A stretch of DNA of 64,000 nt from Xanthomonas euroxanthea (GCF_900476395.1 NZ_UIHB01000002.1:463001-527000), one strand, 5' to 3'. Numbered from the stretch's first letter, positions 26,911 through 38,983 are shown. Numbers and translations: made by a program. The notes: a model not told the origin generated them from the letters alone.

Positions 26911-28827
26911 ATGAGCGCTTCCCTTATCCGTCGTGGCTGCCTGTTGGTCCTGGTCCTGGCCAGCCCCGCCGCATTGGCACAACCGAGCTTGCCGTTGCTG
27001 TTTGCCGATGGCGCGGTACTGCAGCGCGATCAGGACATGCCGGTGTGGGGCTGGGCAACCCCGGGCGCTGCCATCACGGTGCGGTTCGACGGCAAGCAGG
27101 CCACTGCCAAGACCGACGCGCAGGGGCAGTGGAGGGTTCGCCTGCCCGCGCACAGCGCCGGTGGCCCGTACGTGCTGAGCGTGCACGGCGACGGCGGCCA
27201 ATTGCAGGTGCGCGATGTGCTGGTCGGCGATGTGTGGCTGGCCAGCGGGCAATCCAACATGGAGTGGCCGTTGGCACAGGGCAGCGATGGCCCGCAGGCG
27301 GTGGCTGCGGCCAACGACCCGCAGTTGCGGCACTTCAAGGTGCCCAAGTCGTGGTCGCTGCAGCCGGAAGCGCGCCTGACCGGCGGCGACTGGAAGGCCG
27401 CCACGCCGGACAACGCCGGCGAGTTCACCGCAGTGGGGTATTTTTTCGCCAGGGAGCTGCGCGCCAGCACCGGCGTGCCGATCGGCATCGTCAACAGCAC
27501 CTGGGGCGGCAGCGCGATCGAGGCGTGGATGGACGCGGCCTCGCTGGGCTTGAATGGCGAGAAGAACCAGGGCGCGATCGAGGCGATCAAGCAGCGCGAT
27601 GCTGCCGCGCAGGCCGCCACCGGCAAGCGCATCGCGCGCTGGCCCAAGGTCGATGGCGACATGCCGCAGTGGCGCCAAGCGTCGTTCGACGACAGCGACT
27701 GGGACAGCATCCCGACCAGCCAGCAATGGGAATCCAGCGGCTATGACGGCATGGACGGCATCGCCTGGTATCGCACCACGGTCACCCTGAGCGCTGCCGA
27801 GGCCAAGGCCGGTATCGAACTGGGCGTGGGCCAGATCGACGACTCGGACATCACCTACGTCAATGGCCAGCAGGTCGGCACGACCGAAAAACAGTGGAAC
27901 CTGCCGCGCGTCTACCAGGTGCCTGCCTCCGCCTTGCATGCAGGCGTCAACCACATCGCGGTGCGGGTGGAAGATCTCAGTGGTGGCGGCGGCATGCATG
28001 GCCCGGACGAGCAGCGCTTCGTGCAGACCAGCGCCGGTGCCAAGCGCGCGTTAGGCGGCTGGAAGTTCCGTCCCGCCGCCGTGCGTGTGTCGCTGGCCGA
28101 CAACAAGAATCAGCTGCCCACGCTGCTGTACAACCAGATGATCCATCCGCTGCAGCCGTTCCCGGTCAAGGGCGTGATCTGGTACCAGGGCGAGACCAAT
28201 GCCACCGACAACGGTGCGGTGAAATACCGCGAGCAGTTCGCCGCGATGATCCAGCAATGGCGCGCCGAGCGCGGCGCAAAAACGCTGCCGTTCCTGTGGG
28301 TGCAGCTGGCCAACTTCAAGGCCGGTGGCGACAGGGGCGAGCTGAGCCCTTGGGCGCTGTTGCGCGAGTCGCAGTCCAAGACGCTGGCGCTGCCGGCAAC
28401 CGGGCAGGCGGTGATCATCGATATCGGCAACCCCACCGATATCCATCCCACCAACAAGCGCGATGTCGGCCATCGACTTGCGATTGCTGCACGTCATGTG
28501 GCGTACGGCGAAACGCTGGTGTACAGCGCGCCGGTGTTCAAGCAGGCGCGCTTTGCCCAGGGCCAGGCCGTGCTGCGCTTCGATCTGCAGGGCAGTGCCT
28601 TGCAGGTGCGAAATGGTGGCGATGTGCAGGGCTTCCGCGTCGCCGGTGCCGACAAACACTTCCATCCGGCCACCGCGCGCATCGACGGCGATCGGGTGAT
28701 CGTGCGCAGCGACGCGGTGGCTGCACCGGTCGCGGTGCGTTACGGCTGGAGCGAAAACCCGGAAGACGCCAACCTGGTCAATCGCGAACACCTTCCTGTT
28801 TCCCCCTTCCGCACCGATACCTGGTGA
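26911..28827 (+). CDS. Xyloglucan acetylesterase (SGNH fold, CE20 type, sialate O-acetylesterase-like)
   Basis: A 638-residue exported protein (signal ending PAALAQPS). The SGNH hydrolase domain begins with the Ser block [11 protein letters not shown] (Ser115) and closes with the Asp-x-His pair Asp510/His512 in [11 protein letters not shown]. Between them (about 265-390) a beta-sandwich is inserted, with [21 protein letters not shown] and [15 protein letters not shown] strands. This arrangement matches the modular xyloglucan acetylesterase described in the Xanthomonas citri locus. It removes acetyl groups that block the exo-glycosidases. It ends 11 nt before GH35. Confidence 0.9.
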   Translation: MSASLIRRGCLLVLVLASPAALAQPSLPLLFADGAVLQRDQDMPVWGWATPGAAITVRFDGKQATAKTDAQGQWRVRLPAHSAGGPYVLSVHGDGGQLQVRDVLVGDVWLASGQSNMEWPLAQGSDGPQAVAAANDPQLRHFKVPKSWSLQPEARLTGGDWKAATPDNAGEFTAVGYFFARELRASTGVPIGIVNSTWGGSAIEAWMDAASLGLNGEKNQGAIEAIKQRDAAAQAATGKRIARWPKVDGDMPQWRQASFDDSDWDSIPTSQQWESSGYDGMDGIAWYRTTVTLSAAEAKAGIELGVGQIDDSDITYVNGQQVGTTEKQWNLPRVYQVPASALHAGVNHIAVRVEDLSGGGGMHGPDEQRFVQTSAGAKRALGGWKFRPAAVRVSLADNKNQLPTLLYNQMIHPLQPFPVKGVIWYQGETNATDNGAVKYREQFAAMIQQWRAERGAKTLPFLWVQLANFKAGGDRGELSPWALLRESQSKTLALPATGQAVIIDIGNPTDIHPTNKRDVGHRLAIAARHVAYGETLVYSAPVFKQARFAQGQAVLRFDLQGSALQVRNGGDVQGFRVAGADKHFHPATARIDGDRVIVRSDAVAAPVAVRYGWSENPEDANLVNREHLPVSPFRTDTW

Positions 28828-28838
28828 CACGGAGTCTT

Positions 28839-30581
28839 ATGTCCATGCATTCCCCCGTTGCACGTGTGATTACTCCTTCGACTGCACGCCGCTGCCTGCG
28901 TCCGCTGCTGCTGTCCGCGCTGACGCTGGCCCTGGCTGCGTGCCAATCCGGCGAGCAGGACGACAAAGCCAAGCCGGCCGCAGTCGCACCGACTGCCGGT
29001 ACCGCAGCGACCGCACCTGCAACGGCAGCGGCGCCGGCTGCGCAGACGCCGATGCCGCAGTTCGTCAGCAAGGACGGCAAGCACGCGTTGATGGTTGATG
29101 GGGCGCCGTTCCTGATCCTGGGCGCGCAGGTCAACAACTCCAGCAACTATCCCGGCGTGATGGACAAGGTGTGGCCGGCGATGCAGGTGCTGGGCCCCAA
29201 CACCGTGCAGGTGCCGATCGCCTGGGAGCAGGTCGAGCCGGAAGAAGGCAAGTTCGATTTCTCCTTCGTCGATACGCTGCTCACGCAAGCGCGCGAGCAC
29301 AAGGTGCGGCTGGTGCTGCTGTGGTTTGCGACCTGGAAGAACAACGGCCCGGCGTACGCGCCGCACTGGGTCAAGACCGACAACCAGCGCTTCCCGCGCG
29401 TGGTGACGCGCGAGGGCAAGGCGATCGGGTCGCTGTCGCCGCATGCGCAGGCCACCCTGGATGCCGACCGCAAGGCCTTCGTGGCCTTCATGCAGCATCT
29501 GAAGCAGGTCGATCCGCAGCACACCGTGATCATGATCCAGCCCGAGAACGAGCCGGGTACCTACGGCAGCGTGCGCGACTTCTCGCCGATGGCGCAGAAG
29601 CTGTTCGACGGCCCGGTGCCGGACGCACTGCTCAAGCGCCTGAACAAGCAGCCGGGCAGCTGGGCACAGGTGTTCGGTGCCGATGCGGACGAGATCTTCC
29701 ATGCCTGGTCGATCGGTCGCTACATCGACCAGGTGGCCGAGGCCGGCAAGGCCGAATACCCGTTGCCGATGTACGTCAATGCCGCGCTGCGCGGCCCGTT
29801 CAATCCCGGCCAGCCCGGCCAGTACGCCAGCGGCGGCCCCACCGACAACGTGCTGGACGTGTGGAAGGCGGCCGGCCCGCATATCGATCTGCTGGCGCCG
29901 GATATCTACATGCCCGAGTACCGCACCTACACCACGGTGCTGGAACGCTACGCCCGCCCGGACAATGCGCTGTTCGTTGCCGAAACCGGCAACCGCCCCG
30001 AGTACGCACGCTACCTGTTCCCGACGCTGGGCCACGACGGCATCGGCTGGTCGGCGTTCGGCATGGACTACACGCGGTACTCCAACTATCCGCTGGGCGC
30101 CAAGCACGTCAATGAAGAAACCCTGGCGCCGTTCGCGCTGGGTTTCGAGCTGGTCAAGCGCGGCATGCGCCCGTTCGCCAAGGCCGCCTCCGAAGGCAAG
30201 CTGCACGGCACCGCCGAAGAGCCCGGCCAGGCGGTGCAGGAGCTGAAGCTCAACGACCGCTGGAGCGCCACCATCACCTACGGCGTGCCGCAGTTCTGGT
30301 TCAAGGGCGAGCCGCCGGGCAACCCCGAGCCGATCGGTGCGGCGTTGATCGCCGAGCTGGGTCCGGACGAATTCCTGGTCACCGGCTATCACGTGCGCGT
30401 GACCCTGCATCCGGCCAGCGAGGCGACCGCCAACATGCTCTACGACCGCGTCGAGGAAGGCGTCTACGAAGGCAGCGACTGGAAGTTCGAGCGCAACTGG
30501 AACGGCGACCAGACCGATTACGGAGTCAACTTTTCCAGCGCGCCGCAGCTGCTGAAGATCAAGCTGGCCACCTACAAATAA
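28839..30581 (+). CDS. GH35 beta-galactosidase lipoprotein
   Basis: A 580-residue GH35 enzyme with a lipoprotein signal (LTLALAACQ, Cys30) followed by an Ala/Pro-rich linker of about 35 residues, so it is probably tethered in the periplasm or outer membrane. Catalytic Glu238 ([10 protein letters not shown]) and Glu382 (FVAETGN) are the acid/base and nucleophile. It should remove galactose from xyloglucan side chains, giving the sugar that the dgo enzymes can degrade after oxidation. The ATG at 28839 has GGAG 5 nt upstream; ATG 28845 is an alternative. GH31 follows after 122 nt. Confidence 0.92.
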   Translation: MSMHSPVARVITPSTARRCLRPLLLSALTLALAACQSGEQDDKAKPAAVAPTAGTAATAPATAAAPAAQTPMPQFVSKDGKHALMVDGAPFLILGAQVNNSSNYPGVMDKVWPAMQVLGPNTVQVPIAWEQVEPEEGKFDFSFVDTLLTQAREHKVRLVLLWFATWKNNGPAYAPHWVKTDNQRFPRVVTREGKAIGSLSPHAQATLDADRKAFVAFMQHLKQVDPQHTVIMIQPENEPGTYGSVRDFSPMAQKLFDGPVPDALLKRLNKQPGSWAQVFGADADEIFHAWSIGRYIDQVAEAGKAEYPLPMYVNAALRGPFNPGQPGQYASGGPTDNVLDVWKAAGPHIDLLAPDIYMPEYRTYTTVLERYARPDNALFVAETGNRPEYARYLFPTLGHDGIGWSAFGMDYTRYSNYPLGAKHVNEETLAPFALGFELVKRGMRPFAKAASEGKLHGTAEEPGQAVQELKLNDRWSATITYGVPQFWFKGEPPGNPEPIGAALIAELGPDEFLVTGYHVRVTLHPASEATANMLYDRVEEGVYEGSDWKFERNWNGDQTDYGVNFSSAPQLLKIKLATYK

Positions 30582-30703
30582 GCCTGGTCGACCACGTGCT
30601 GCACAGCCCGACCGCTGCGCAGCAGGCGGTTCGCCAAGTTGAATCCACTGAACCATGCGCTGCCGCCCCCGCGGCACCGTTTCGTAATTCCAAGGGAGTG
30701 AAC

Positions 30704-33607
30704 ATGCAAACCATCAACCGTTCCGCCGGCCATGCGCCTGCCACCCGACGTACACCGCTTGCCCAGTGCCTGGCGTTGTCGCTGGCCCTGCTGGCCAATG
30801 CCGCGCACGCGCAGGAAGTGCGCAAGGCCGCCGACGGCGTCACCGTGGTGCCGAGCGCCAAGGGCGCTGCGCCGGTGCGCCTGCAGGTGGTCGACGCCGG
30901 CATCATCCGCGTCAGCGCGGACCCGGATGGCGACTTCGCCCGCAGCCCCAGCCTGATGCGCGTGCCGGTGCAAGGCGATGGCAGCTTCCAGGTGGCCGAG
31001 CAGGGCGACAACGTGCAGCTGAAGACCGGCAAGGTCACCGCCACCGTCTCCACCGTCGATGGCCACGTCAGCTTTGCCGATGCCAATGGCAGGCCGGTGT
31101 TGTCGGAAGTGGCCGGCGGGCGCAGCTTTGCCCCGCTGAAGGTGGAAGGCAAGCAGTACCTGACCGTGCGTCAGCGTTTCCAGTCGCCCGACGACGAAGC
31201 GCTGTACGGCTTCGGCCAGCACCAGCAGGGCTGGATGAACCAGAAGGGCCGCAACGTCGAGCTGCAGCAGAACAACATCGACATGGCGGTGCCCTACCTG
31301 GTGTCCAGCCGCAACTACGGCCTGCTGTGGGACAACAACTCGATCAGTCGCCTGGGCGACCCGCGTGGCCTGCAGCCGCTGCCCAAGACGCTGAAGTTGT
31401 ACGACGCCAAGGGCAAGGCCGGTGCGCTGACCGCGCGTTATGCGATCGATGGCAAGCAGATCGTCGAACGTCGCGAGAGCGAGGTGAACTACCAGTACCT
31501 CAGCGACTTGACCAAGTATCCGAAGAAGGCGATCACCAAGGACAAGAACAGCCGCATGCAGGTCACCTGGGAGGGGCAGATCGAAGCACTCACCGGTGGC
31601 GAGCACACCTTCTCGCTGTATTCGAGCGAGTACGCCAAGCTGTACGTGGACGGCAAGCTGATCGTCGATCGCTGGCGCCAGAACTGGAACCCGTGGAATC
31701 ACGAGTTCAAACTGGCGCTGGAGCCGGGCACGCGCCACACCGTCAAGGTCGAGTGGGACCTGATCGACCCCAGCTACATCGCGCTGCTGCATCGCGACCC
31801 GCTGCCGGCAGCCGAAGCGAAGGACCTGTCGCTGTGGTCCGAAGCCGGCCAGATGATCGACTACTACTTCGTCTCTGCCGACTCGTACGACCAGGCCGTG
31901 GCCGGCTATCGCGAACTCACCGGCAAGTCGGTGATGCTGCCCAAGTGGGCGTATGGCTTCTGGCAGAGCCGCGAGCGTTACAAGAGCCAGGACGAACTGG
32001 TCGGTGCGGTGGCCGAATACCGCAAGCGCAAGCTGTCGCTGGACAACATCGTGCTCGACTGGTCGTACTGGCCCGAGAATGCCTGGGGCTCGCACGATTT
32101 CGACCCGCAGCACTTCCCCGATCCGGACGGCATGGTCAAGGCCGTGCATGACATGCATGCGCAGATCATGATTTCGATCTGGCCCAAGTTCTATCCCACC
32201 ACCGCCAACTACAAGGAACTGGACGCTGCCGGTTTCATGTACAAGCGCAATGTCGAAGTCGGTGAGCTGGACTGGATCGGCAAGGGCTACAAGAACTCGT
32301 TCTACGATCCGTATTCGGAAAAGGCGCAGGCGATCTACTGGCGCCAGGTCAACGAGAAGCTCAACAGCAAGGGCTTCGATGCCTGGTGGATGGACGCCGA
32401 CGAACCGGACGTGCATTCCAACCTGGACATCGGCGAGCGCAAGGCACGTACCACGCCCAACGCACTGGGCTCGTCCACCGAATACTTCAATTCCTATCCG
32501 CTGCCGCACACTCATGGCGTGTACGTGGGCGACCGCGCGGCCGACGACAAGCGCGTGTTCATCCTCTCGCGCAAGGGCTATGCCGGCACCCAGCGCAATG
32601 CAGTGGCGGTGTGGAGCGGCGACATCGTCTCGCGTTGGGACGACATGCGCGACCAGATCTCCGGGGGCGTCAACATGGCGCTGTCGGGCCTGCCCAACTG
32701 GACCTTCGACATCGGCGGTTTTGCGGTGGAGAAGCGCTACGAGAACCAGGACCCGGCGCATCTGCCGGAATGGCGTGAGCTCAACACGCGCTGGTTCCAG
32801 TTCGGCGCATTCGTGCCGATCTTCCGCTCGCATGGTCAGTTCCCGTACCGCGAGATCTGGAACATCGCCCCGGAAGGCACGCCGTTCTACGAGAGCATGG
32901 CGTACTACAACCGCCTGCGTTACGCGTTGCTGCCGTACATCTACAGCCTGGCCGGCGATACCTACCAGCGCGATGGCGTGATCATGCGCGGCATGATGAT
33001 GGACTTCCCCAACGACGCGAAGGCGCGCGACATCAACGACCAGTACCTGTTCGGCCCGGCGTTCCTGGTCGCACCGGTCACCCGCTTCGGCGCCACCTCG
33101 CGGCAGGTGTATCTGCCGGCCGGCAGCAGCTGGCTGGATTTCGCCACCGGCAAGCGCTACGAGGGCGGCCAGAGCATCGAAGCCGCTGCGCCGATCGAAC
33201 GCATGCCGCTGTTCGTGCGCGCAGGCTCCATCGTGCCGACCGGCCCGGTGCAGGAATACGTGGATCAGAAGCCGGATGCGCCGCTCACCGTGGTGGTCTA
33301 CACCGGCGCCGATGGCCAGTTCTCGCTGTATGAGGACGACGGCAAGGGCTACGGCTACGAAAAGGGCGAGTTCAGCCGCATCCCGTTGGTCTGGAACCAG
33401 GCCAAGGGCGAGCTGAGCATCGGCAAGCGCGAGGGCAGCTGGACCGGCATGCAGGCCAAGCGCACCATCAACGTGCGCTTCGTCGATGGCCCGCGCGACG
33501 ACGCCGGTGCGCTCGAGCCCAAGACCGATACCAGCATCCAGTACGACGGCAAGCCGGTCAGCGTGTTGCAGCGCAAGATTGCGTCCGGCAAAGCGCGTCG
33601 TCGATGA
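30704..33607 (+). CDS. GH31 alpha-xylosidase with PA14 insert
   Basis: A 967-residue exported enzyme (signal ending ANAAHAQE). Residues about 240-365 hold a PA14 carbohydrate-binding insert (MQVTWEGQIEALTGGEHTF, YVDGKLIVDRW). The GH31 barrel follows with the nucleophile Asp564 in WWMDADEPD and a second Asp in VWSGDIVSRW. The architecture is like the Cellvibrio Xyl31A xyloglucan alpha-xylosidase. It removes xylose from the non-reducing end of xyloglucan oligosaccharides. The start at 30704 is backed by AAGGGAG; the ORF's earlier in-frame starts are GC-rich leader. Confidence 0.94.
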   Translation: MQTINRSAGHAPATRRTPLAQCLALSLALLANAAHAQEVRKAADGVTVVPSAKGAAPVRLQVVDAGIIRVSADPDGDFARSPSLMRVPVQGDGSFQVAEQGDNVQLKTGKVTATVSTVDGHVSFADANGRPVLSEVAGGRSFAPLKVEGKQYLTVRQRFQSPDDEALYGFGQHQQGWMNQKGRNVELQQNNIDMAVPYLVSSRNYGLLWDNNSISRLGDPRGLQPLPKTLKLYDAKGKAGALTARYAIDGKQIVERRESEVNYQYLSDLTKYPKKAITKDKNSRMQVTWEGQIEALTGGEHTFSLYSSEYAKLYVDGKLIVDRWRQNWNPWNHEFKLALEPGTRHTVKVEWDLIDPSYIALLHRDPLPAAEAKDLSLWSEAGQMIDYYFVSADSYDQAVAGYRELTGKSVMLPKWAYGFWQSRERYKSQDELVGAVAEYRKRKLSLDNIVLDWSYWPENAWGSHDFDPQHFPDPDGMVKAVHDMHAQIMISIWPKFYPTTANYKELDAAGFMYKRNVEVGELDWIGKGYKNSFYDPYSEKAQAIYWRQVNEKLNSKGFDAWWMDADEPDVHSNLDIGERKARTTPNALGSSTEYFNSYPLPHTHGVYVGDRAADDKRVFILSRKGYAGTQRNAVAVWSGDIVSRWDDMRDQISGGVNMALSGLPNWTFDIGGFAVEKRYENQDPAHLPEWRELNTRWFQFGAFVPIFRSHGQFPYREIWNIAPEGTPFYESMAYYNRLRYALLPYIYSLAGDTYQRDGVIMRGMMMDFPNDAKARDINDQYLFGPAFLVAPVTRFGATSRQVYLPAGSSWLDFATGKRYEGGQSIEAAAPIERMPLFVRAGSIVPTGPVQEYVDQKPDAPLTVVVYTGADGQFSLYEDDGKGYGYEKGEFSRIPLVWNQAKGELSIGKREGSWTGMQAKRTINVRFVDGPRDDAGALEPKTDTSIQYDGKPVSVLQRKIASGKARRR

Positions 33608-33689
33608 TCGCAGGCTGTCTTCAGTCGATGAGCAAGCAGATGCCGGAACGCCGCAAGGCAGTCGCGGGCGGTTCCGGTGAGGCAGCACG

Positions 33690-36071
33690 GTGGTGGCCGT
33701 GCTGACCCGTCGTGAACTGTGCAAGGCAACCGGGGCCGCGATTGCGGTCCTGGGCGCTGCGCCGGTTGCCGTGCAGGCTGCCGCATCGTCCAGACACGCC
33801 GCGTTGCCGGCCGCGGCGCCCGCCGATGCCTTGCAGCTGTGGTACCGCGAACCGGCCAACGAGTGGGTGCAGGCGCTGCCGGTCGGCAATGGCCGGCTGG
33901 GCGCGATGGTGTGGGGCGGCATTGCCCACGAGCGCCTGCAACTCAACGAGGACACGCTGTACGCAGGCGGCCCGTACGACGCCACCAGCCCCGACGCGCT
34001 GGCGGCCCTGCCACAGGTGCGCGCGCTGGTGTTTGCCGGGCGCTATGCCGAGGCCGAAACACTGGCCGACGCCAAGCTGCTCTCGCGTCCGCTCAAGCAG
34101 ATGCCGTATCAACCGCTGGGCGATCTGCTGCTGGATTTCGATCGCGCCGACGGCATCAGCGAGTATCGCCGTCAGCTCGATCTGGATACCGGCGTGGCCA
34201 CCACCACGTTTCGCTCCGGCGGTGCTGTGCACACGCGCGAGGTGTTCGTGTCGGCGCAGTCGCAATGCATCGTGGTGCGCCTGTCCTGCGATCGGCCCCG
34301 CGCGATTTCCCTGCGCGTGGGCATCGACAGCCCGCAGACCGGCGAGGTCACGGTGGAGCAGGGCGGGCTGTTGTTCAGCGGTCGCAACGGCAGTTTCGCC
34401 GGCATCGAGGGCAAGCTGCGTTTTGCCTTGCGCGTGCTGCCGCAGGTCAGCGGCGGCACGCTCAGTGGCCTGCGCGACCGTCTGCGCATCGAAGCGGCCG
34501 ATGAAGTGGTGCTGCTGCTCACCGCCGCCACCAGCTACCAACGCTACGACGCTGTCGATGGCGACCCGCTCGCCTTGACCGCCGCAAGCATGCAGAGGGC
34601 GGGCAAACTGGATTACGCCGCATTGCTGCGTGCGCATCTGGCCGATCACCAGCGGCTGTTCCGGCGCGTGGCGATCGACCTGGGCAGCAGCGACGCAGCC
34701 AAGCTGCCCACCGACGAACGCGTGCAGCGTTTTGCACAGGGCAACGATCCGGCGCTGGCCGCGCTGTATCACCAGTTCGGCCGTTACTTGCTGATCTGCA
34801 GCTCGCGGCCCGGCACCCAGCCGGCCAATCTGCAGGGCATCTGGAACGACCTGATGCAGCCGCCGTGGGAAAGCAAGTACACCATCAACATCAACACCGA
34901 GATGAACTACTGGCCCAGCGAGGCCAATGCGCTGCACGAGTGCGTCGAACCGCTGGAAGCCATGCTGTTCGATCTGGCCAAGACCGGCGCGCACACTGCA
35001 CGCGCGATGTACGACGCACCGGGTTGGGTGGTGCACAACAACACCGATCTGTGGCGCCAGGCCGGGCCGATCGATGGCGCCAAGTGGAGCCTGTGGCCGA
35101 TGGGCGGCGTCTGGCTGCTGCAACAGCTATGGGATCGCTGGGATTACGGCCGCGACCGCGCCTATCTGGGCAGGATCTATCCCCTGTTCAAGGGCGCGGC
35201 GGAGTTCTTCGTCGCCACGCTGGTCAAGGATCCGCAGACCGGCGCGATGGTGACCAACCCCTCGATGTCGCCGGAAAACCAGCATCCGTTCAACGCCGCG
35301 CTGTGTGCCGGCCCCACGATGGATGCGCAGCTGCTGCGCGATCTGTTCGCCCAATGCATCGCGATGAGCAAGCTGCTCAAGGTCGACGCTGCCTTTGCGC
35401 AACGCCTGGGTGAATTGCGCGAGCAATTGCCGCCCAACCGCATCGGCAAGGCAGGGCAGCTGCAGGAGTGGCAGCAGGACTGGGACATGCAGGCCCCGGA
35501 GATCCGTCACCGCCACGTCTCGCATCTGTACGCGCTGCATCCATCCAGCCAGATCAATCTGCGCGATACGCCCGAGCTTGCCGCCGCCGCAAGGCGCACG
35601 CTGGAAACCCGTGGCGACAACACCACCGGCTGGGGCATCGGCTGGCGGCTGAACCTGTGGGCGCGGCTGGCCGATGGCGAGCATGCCTACCGCATCCTGC
35701 AACTGCTGATCTCGCCCGAACGCACCTACCCGAATCTGTTCGACGCGCATCCGCCGTTCCAGATCGACGGCAACTTCGGCGGCACCGCCGGCATCACCGA
35801 AATGCTGCTGCAAAGCTGGGGCGGCAGCGTGTTCCTGCTGCCCGCCCTGCCCAAGGCCTGGCCGCGCGGCAGTGTGCGGGGCTTGCGCGTGCGCGGCGGC
35901 GCCAGCGTGGACCTGCACTGGGACGGCGGTCGCCTGCAGCAGGCCCGCGTGCACAGCGATCGTGGCGGGCGCTATCAACTGTCTTACGCAGGGCAGACCC
36001 TGGACCTGGAACTGGGCGCCGGTCGCACCCAGCAGGTGGGCCTCAACAACAACCGATTGGTGATGCAATGA
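33690..36071 (+). CDS. GH95 alpha-L-fucosidase/galactosidase, Tat signal
   Basis: A 793-residue GH95 enzyme. The N-terminus [20 protein letters not shown] fits a twin-arginine signal, implying export in folded form to the periplasm. Family blocks include [40 protein letters not shown], and [11 protein letters not shown]. It should remove the terminal fucose (or L-galactose) of xyloglucan side chains before GH35 acts. The start is GTG 33690 (or GTG 33693); no ATG occurs before the Tat motif. Its stop overlaps the xylB ATG by 4 nt. Confidence 0.92.
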   Translation: MVAVLTRRELCKATGAAIAVLGAAPVAVQAAASSRHAALPAAAPADALQLWYREPANEWVQALPVGNGRLGAMVWGGIAHERLQLNEDTLYAGGPYDATSPDALAALPQVRALVFAGRYAEAETLADAKLLSRPLKQMPYQPLGDLLLDFDRADGISEYRRQLDLDTGVATTTFRSGGAVHTREVFVSAQSQCIVVRLSCDRPRAISLRVGIDSPQTGEVTVEQGGLLFSGRNGSFAGIEGKLRFALRVLPQVSGGTLSGLRDRLRIEAADEVVLLLTAATSYQRYDAVDGDPLALTAASMQRAGKLDYAALLRAHLADHQRLFRRVAIDLGSSDAAKLPTDERVQRFAQGNDPALAALYHQFGRYLLICSSRPGTQPANLQGIWNDLMQPPWESKYTININTEMNYWPSEANALHECVEPLEAMLFDLAKTGAHTARAMYDAPGWVVHNNTDLWRQAGPIDGAKWSLWPMGGVWLLQQLWDRWDYGRDRAYLGRIYPLFKGAAEFFVATLVKDPQTGAMVTNPSMSPENQHPFNAALCAGPTMDAQLLRDLFAQCIAMSKLLKVDAAFAQRLGELREQLPPNRIGKAGQLQEWQQDWDMQAPEIRHRHVSHLYALHPSSQINLRDTPELAAAARRTLETRGDNTTGWGIGWRLNLWARLADGEHAYRILQLLISPERTYPNLFDAHPPFQIDGNFGGTAGITEMLLQSWGGSVFLLPALPKAWPRGSVRGLRVRGGASVDLHWDGGRLQQARVHSDRGGRYQLSYAGQTLDLELGAGRTQQVGLNNNRLVMQ

Positions 36072-37561
36072 GCTTGTACGTAGGACTGGATGTGGGCACG
36101 CAGAGCGTCAAGCTGGTCGCCTACGATCCGCAGGAGCGCGCCGTGGTCGCCACGATCGCCGCGCCGATGGAGCTGATCAGCCGCGACGATGGCACCCGCG
36201 AGCAGCAGGCGCAGTGGTGGATCGACGGCATCGTGCATTGCTTCGCCCAGCTCGATGGCGAGCAGCGTGCACGGGTGCGCGGTATTTCGGTCTCCGGCCA
36301 GCAGCACGGCTTCGTGCCGGTGGCCGCCGATGGCAGCGTCACCGCGCCGGTCAAGCTGTGGTGCGACACCAGCACCGCGCTGGAATGCGACGAAATCATG
36401 GACGCGGTGGGTGGTGCGGCAGGCAGCGTGGCCACCGCCGGCAACCCGATCATGGCCGGCTACACCGCCTCCAAATTGCCGTGGACGCGCAAGCATCGTC
36501 CCGAGGCGTATGCGGCGATGACCACGGTGATGCTGCCGCACGACTACGTGAACTTCTGGCTCACCGGCGAGCGCTTTGCCGAAGTCGGCGATGCCTCCGG
36601 CACCGGCTGGCTGGACGTGCGCACACGGCAGTGGTCCGAACGGATGCTCGGCGCGGTGGACGCACAGCGCGACCTGCGCGAGGCATTGCCGCCGCTGGTG
36701 GAGACCGGCGCGGTCTATGCCTTGTCCGACGCAGCCGCCGACGCATTGAACCTGCCGGCCGGCGTGCGTGTCACCACCGGCGGCGGCGACAACATGATGG
36801 CCGCGATCGGCACTGGCAACGTGGTGCCCGGTCGCCTGACCATGAGCCTGGGCACCTCGGGCACCTTGTTCGCCTACGCCGATCACCCGGTGGTGGACGA
36901 CGAGGCACGCTGGGCCGCGTTCTGTTCGTCCAGCGGCGGCTGGCTGCCGCTGATCTGCACCATGAACTGCACCGTCGCCACCGAGGCGGTGATGCGCATG
37001 TTCTCGATCACCCGCGAGCAGACCGAGGCCTTGATCGCCAGCACCACGCCGGGCGCCGATGGCCTGGTGCTGCTGCCGTTCTTCAACGGCGAGCGCACGC
37101 CCAATTTGCCGGACGCCCGCGGCTGCCTGTTCGGCATGGACCTGCACAACACCACCGCCGCGCATTTCTATCGCGCCGCGATGGAAGGGGCGACCTACAG
37201 CCTGCGCAACGGCTTCGATGCCTTTGTCGCGGCGGGTCTGCAGTTCGACACCATCCTGCTCACCGGCGGCGGAAGCAAGAGCGCGCAATGGCGGCAGATG
37301 GTGGCCGATGTCTTCAATCTGAAGGTCGTGGTGCCGACCCAGCCCGAAGGTGCTGCCTTCGGTGCCGCATTGCAGGCCCTATGGGCCTGCGATCGCGACG
37401 ACGGCGGTGCGGACGCATTGTCGGATGTGGTGCTGGAGCATCTGCAGATCGACCAGGACCTGTCGGCGCGCCCGGATCCGCAACGCGTGGCCCAGTACCA
37501 GCAGCACTACCAGATCTTCCTCAAGCACCTGCAGGTGGTCAGCCCGCTCTACGCCGGCTGA
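36068..37561 (+). CDS. xylB: Xylulokinase
   Basis: A 497-residue FGGY-family kinase that phosphorylates D-xylulose. It has an N-terminal [15 protein letters not shown] phosphate-binding motif, VSGQQHG substrate loop, the [14 protein letters not shown] region, and [15 protein letters not shown] near residue 400. The start at 36068 is fixed by ATGA overlap with GH95. It takes up the product of XylA, encoded 47 nt downstream, completing xylose catabolism from the GH31 product. Confidence 0.95.
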   Translation: MSLYVGLDVGTQSVKLVAYDPQERAVVATIAAPMELISRDDGTREQQAQWWIDGIVHCFAQLDGEQRARVRGISVSGQQHGFVPVAADGSVTAPVKLWCDTSTALECDEIMDAVGGAAGSVATAGNPIMAGYTASKLPWTRKHRPEAYAAMTTVMLPHDYVNFWLTGERFAEVGDASGTGWLDVRTRQWSERMLGAVDAQRDLREALPPLVETGAVYALSDAAADALNLPAGVRVTTGGGDNMMAAIGTGNVVPGRLTMSLGTSGTLFAYADHPVVDDEARWAAFCSSSGGWLPLICTMNCTVATEAVMRMFSITREQTEALIASTTPGADGLVLLPFFNGERTPNLPDARGCLFGMDLHNTTAAHFYRAAMEGATYSLRNGFDAFVAAGLQFDTILLTGGGSKSAQWRQMVADVFNLKVVVPTQPEGAAFGAALQALWACDRDDGGADALSDVVLEHLQIDQDLSARPDPQRVAQYQQHYQIFLKHLQVVSPLYAG

Positions 37562-37608
37562 TCGACCCGCTTTCTACAACTCCCCCAGCAGCAAGGACAT
37601 TCCACCCC

Positions 37609-38946
37609 ATGAGCAACACCGTCTACATCGGCGCCAAAGAATATTTCCCCGGTATCGGCAAGATCGGCTTCGAAGGCCGCGACTCGGACAACCCGCTGGC
37701 CTTCAAGGTCTACGACGCCAACAAGCAGATCGGCGACAAGACCATGGCCGAGCACCTGCGCTTTGCCGTGGCCTACTGGCACAGCTTCTGCGGCAATGGC
37801 GCCGATCCGTTCGGCCCGGGCACGCGCGCGTATCCGTGGGATATCGGCAACACCGCATTGGACCGTGCCGAAGCCAAGGCCGATGCCGCGTTCGAATTCG
37901 TCACCAAGCTCGGCGTGCCGTATTACTGCTTCCACGACATCGACCTGTCGCCCGATGCCGACGACATCGGTGAGTACGAGCGCAACCTCAAACACATGGT
38001 CGGCATCGCCAAGCAGCGCCAGGCCGACACCGGCGTCAAGCTGTTGTGGGGCACCGCCAACCTGTTCTCGCACCCGCGCTACATGAACGGCGCATCGACC
38101 AACCCGGACTTCAATGTGGTGGCGCGTGCGGCGGTGCAGGTCAAGGCCGCGATCGATGCCACCGTCGAGCTGGGTGGCGAAAACTACGTGTTCTGGGGTG
38201 GCCGCGAGGGCTATGCCTGCCTGCACAACACCCAGATGAAGCGCGAGCAGGACAACATGGCGCGCTTTTTGACCCTGGCACGCGACTACGGCCGTGCGAT
38301 CGGCTTCCAAGGCAACTTCCTGATCGAGCCCAAGCCGATGGAGCCGATGAAGCACCAGTACGACTTCGACAGCGCCACGGTGATCGGCTTCCTGCGCCAG
38401 CACGGCTTGGACCAGGATTTCAAGCTCAATATCGAAGCCAACCACGCCACGCTGTCGGGCCACAGCTTCGAGCACGACCTGCAGGTGGCAGCCGATGCCG
38501 GCCTGCTCGGCAGCATCGATGCCAACCGCGGCAACCCGCAGAACGGCTGGGATACCGACCAGTTCCCGACCGACCTGTACGACACCGTCGGCGCGATGCT
38601 GGTGGTGCTGCGCCAGGGCGGGCTGGCACCGGGCGGGCTGAATTTCGATGCCAAGGTGCGCCGCGAGTCGTCCGATCCGCAGGACCTGTTCCTGGCACAC
38701 ATCGGCGGCATGGACGCGTTCGCCCGCGGGCTGGAAGTGGCCAATGCGCTGCTGACGTCCTCGCCGCTGGAGCAGTGGCGCGCCGAGCGTTACGCCAGCT
38801 TCGACAGCGGCGCGGGTGCGGAGTTTGCCAACGGCAGCAGCACGCTGGTGGATCTGGCCCAGTACGCGGCCGGCAACGCGCCCAAGCAACTCAGCGGCCG
38901 CCAGGAAGCCTACGAGAACCTGATCAACCAGTATCTGACGCGTTGA
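37609..38946 (+). CDS. xylA: Xylose isomerase (class II)
   Basis: A 445-residue class II xylose isomerase. The catalytic His is in [11 protein letters not shown], Glu/Lys metal and ring-opening residues lie in VFWGGREGY and LIEPKPMEP, and the C-terminal metal site is in [17 protein letters not shown]. It converts D-xylose to D-xylulose in the cytoplasm. The start at 37609 is the ATG nearest the conserved [11 protein letters not shown]. It is co-directional with xylB upstream and the symporter downstream. Confidence 0.97.
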   Translation: MSNTVYIGAKEYFPGIGKIGFEGRDSDNPLAFKVYDANKQIGDKTMAEHLRFAVAYWHSFCGNGADPFGPGTRAYPWDIGNTALDRAEAKADAAFEFVTKLGVPYYCFHDIDLSPDADDIGEYERNLKHMVGIAKQRQADTGVKLLWGTANLFSHPRYMNGASTNPDFNVVARAAVQVKAAIDATVELGGENYVFWGGREGYACLHNTQMKREQDNMARFLTLARDYGRAIGFQGNFLIEPKPMEPMKHQYDFDSATVIGFLRQHGLDQDFKLNIEANHATLSGHSFEHDLQVAADAGLLGSIDANRGNPQNGWDTDQFPTDLYDTVGAMLVVLRQGGLAPGGLNFDAKVRRESSDPQDLFLAHIGGMDAFARGLEVANALLTSSPLEQWRAERYASFDSGAGAEFANGSSTLVDLAQYAAGNAPKQLSGRQEAYENLINQYLTR

Positions 38947-38954
38947 TGTCCCGT

Positions 38955-38983
38955 GGCCGGCGGCGCAGTGCGCGTCGCCGGCC
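38955..38983 (+). promoter_or_regulatory. Hairpin between xylA and the sugar symporter
   Basis: GGCCGGCGGCGC pairs with GCGC and CGCCGGCC across an AGT loop, with a 2-nt bulge (38974-38975). There is no T tract, so it is more likely an mRNA-stability or partial attenuation element than a full terminator. Confidence 0.4.

Noticed and set aside
30572..33985. A 1137-codon minus-strand open frame across GH31
   Set aside because: Same reason: GH31 on the plus strand has signal peptide, PA14 and catalytic motifs, while the antisense frame has none.
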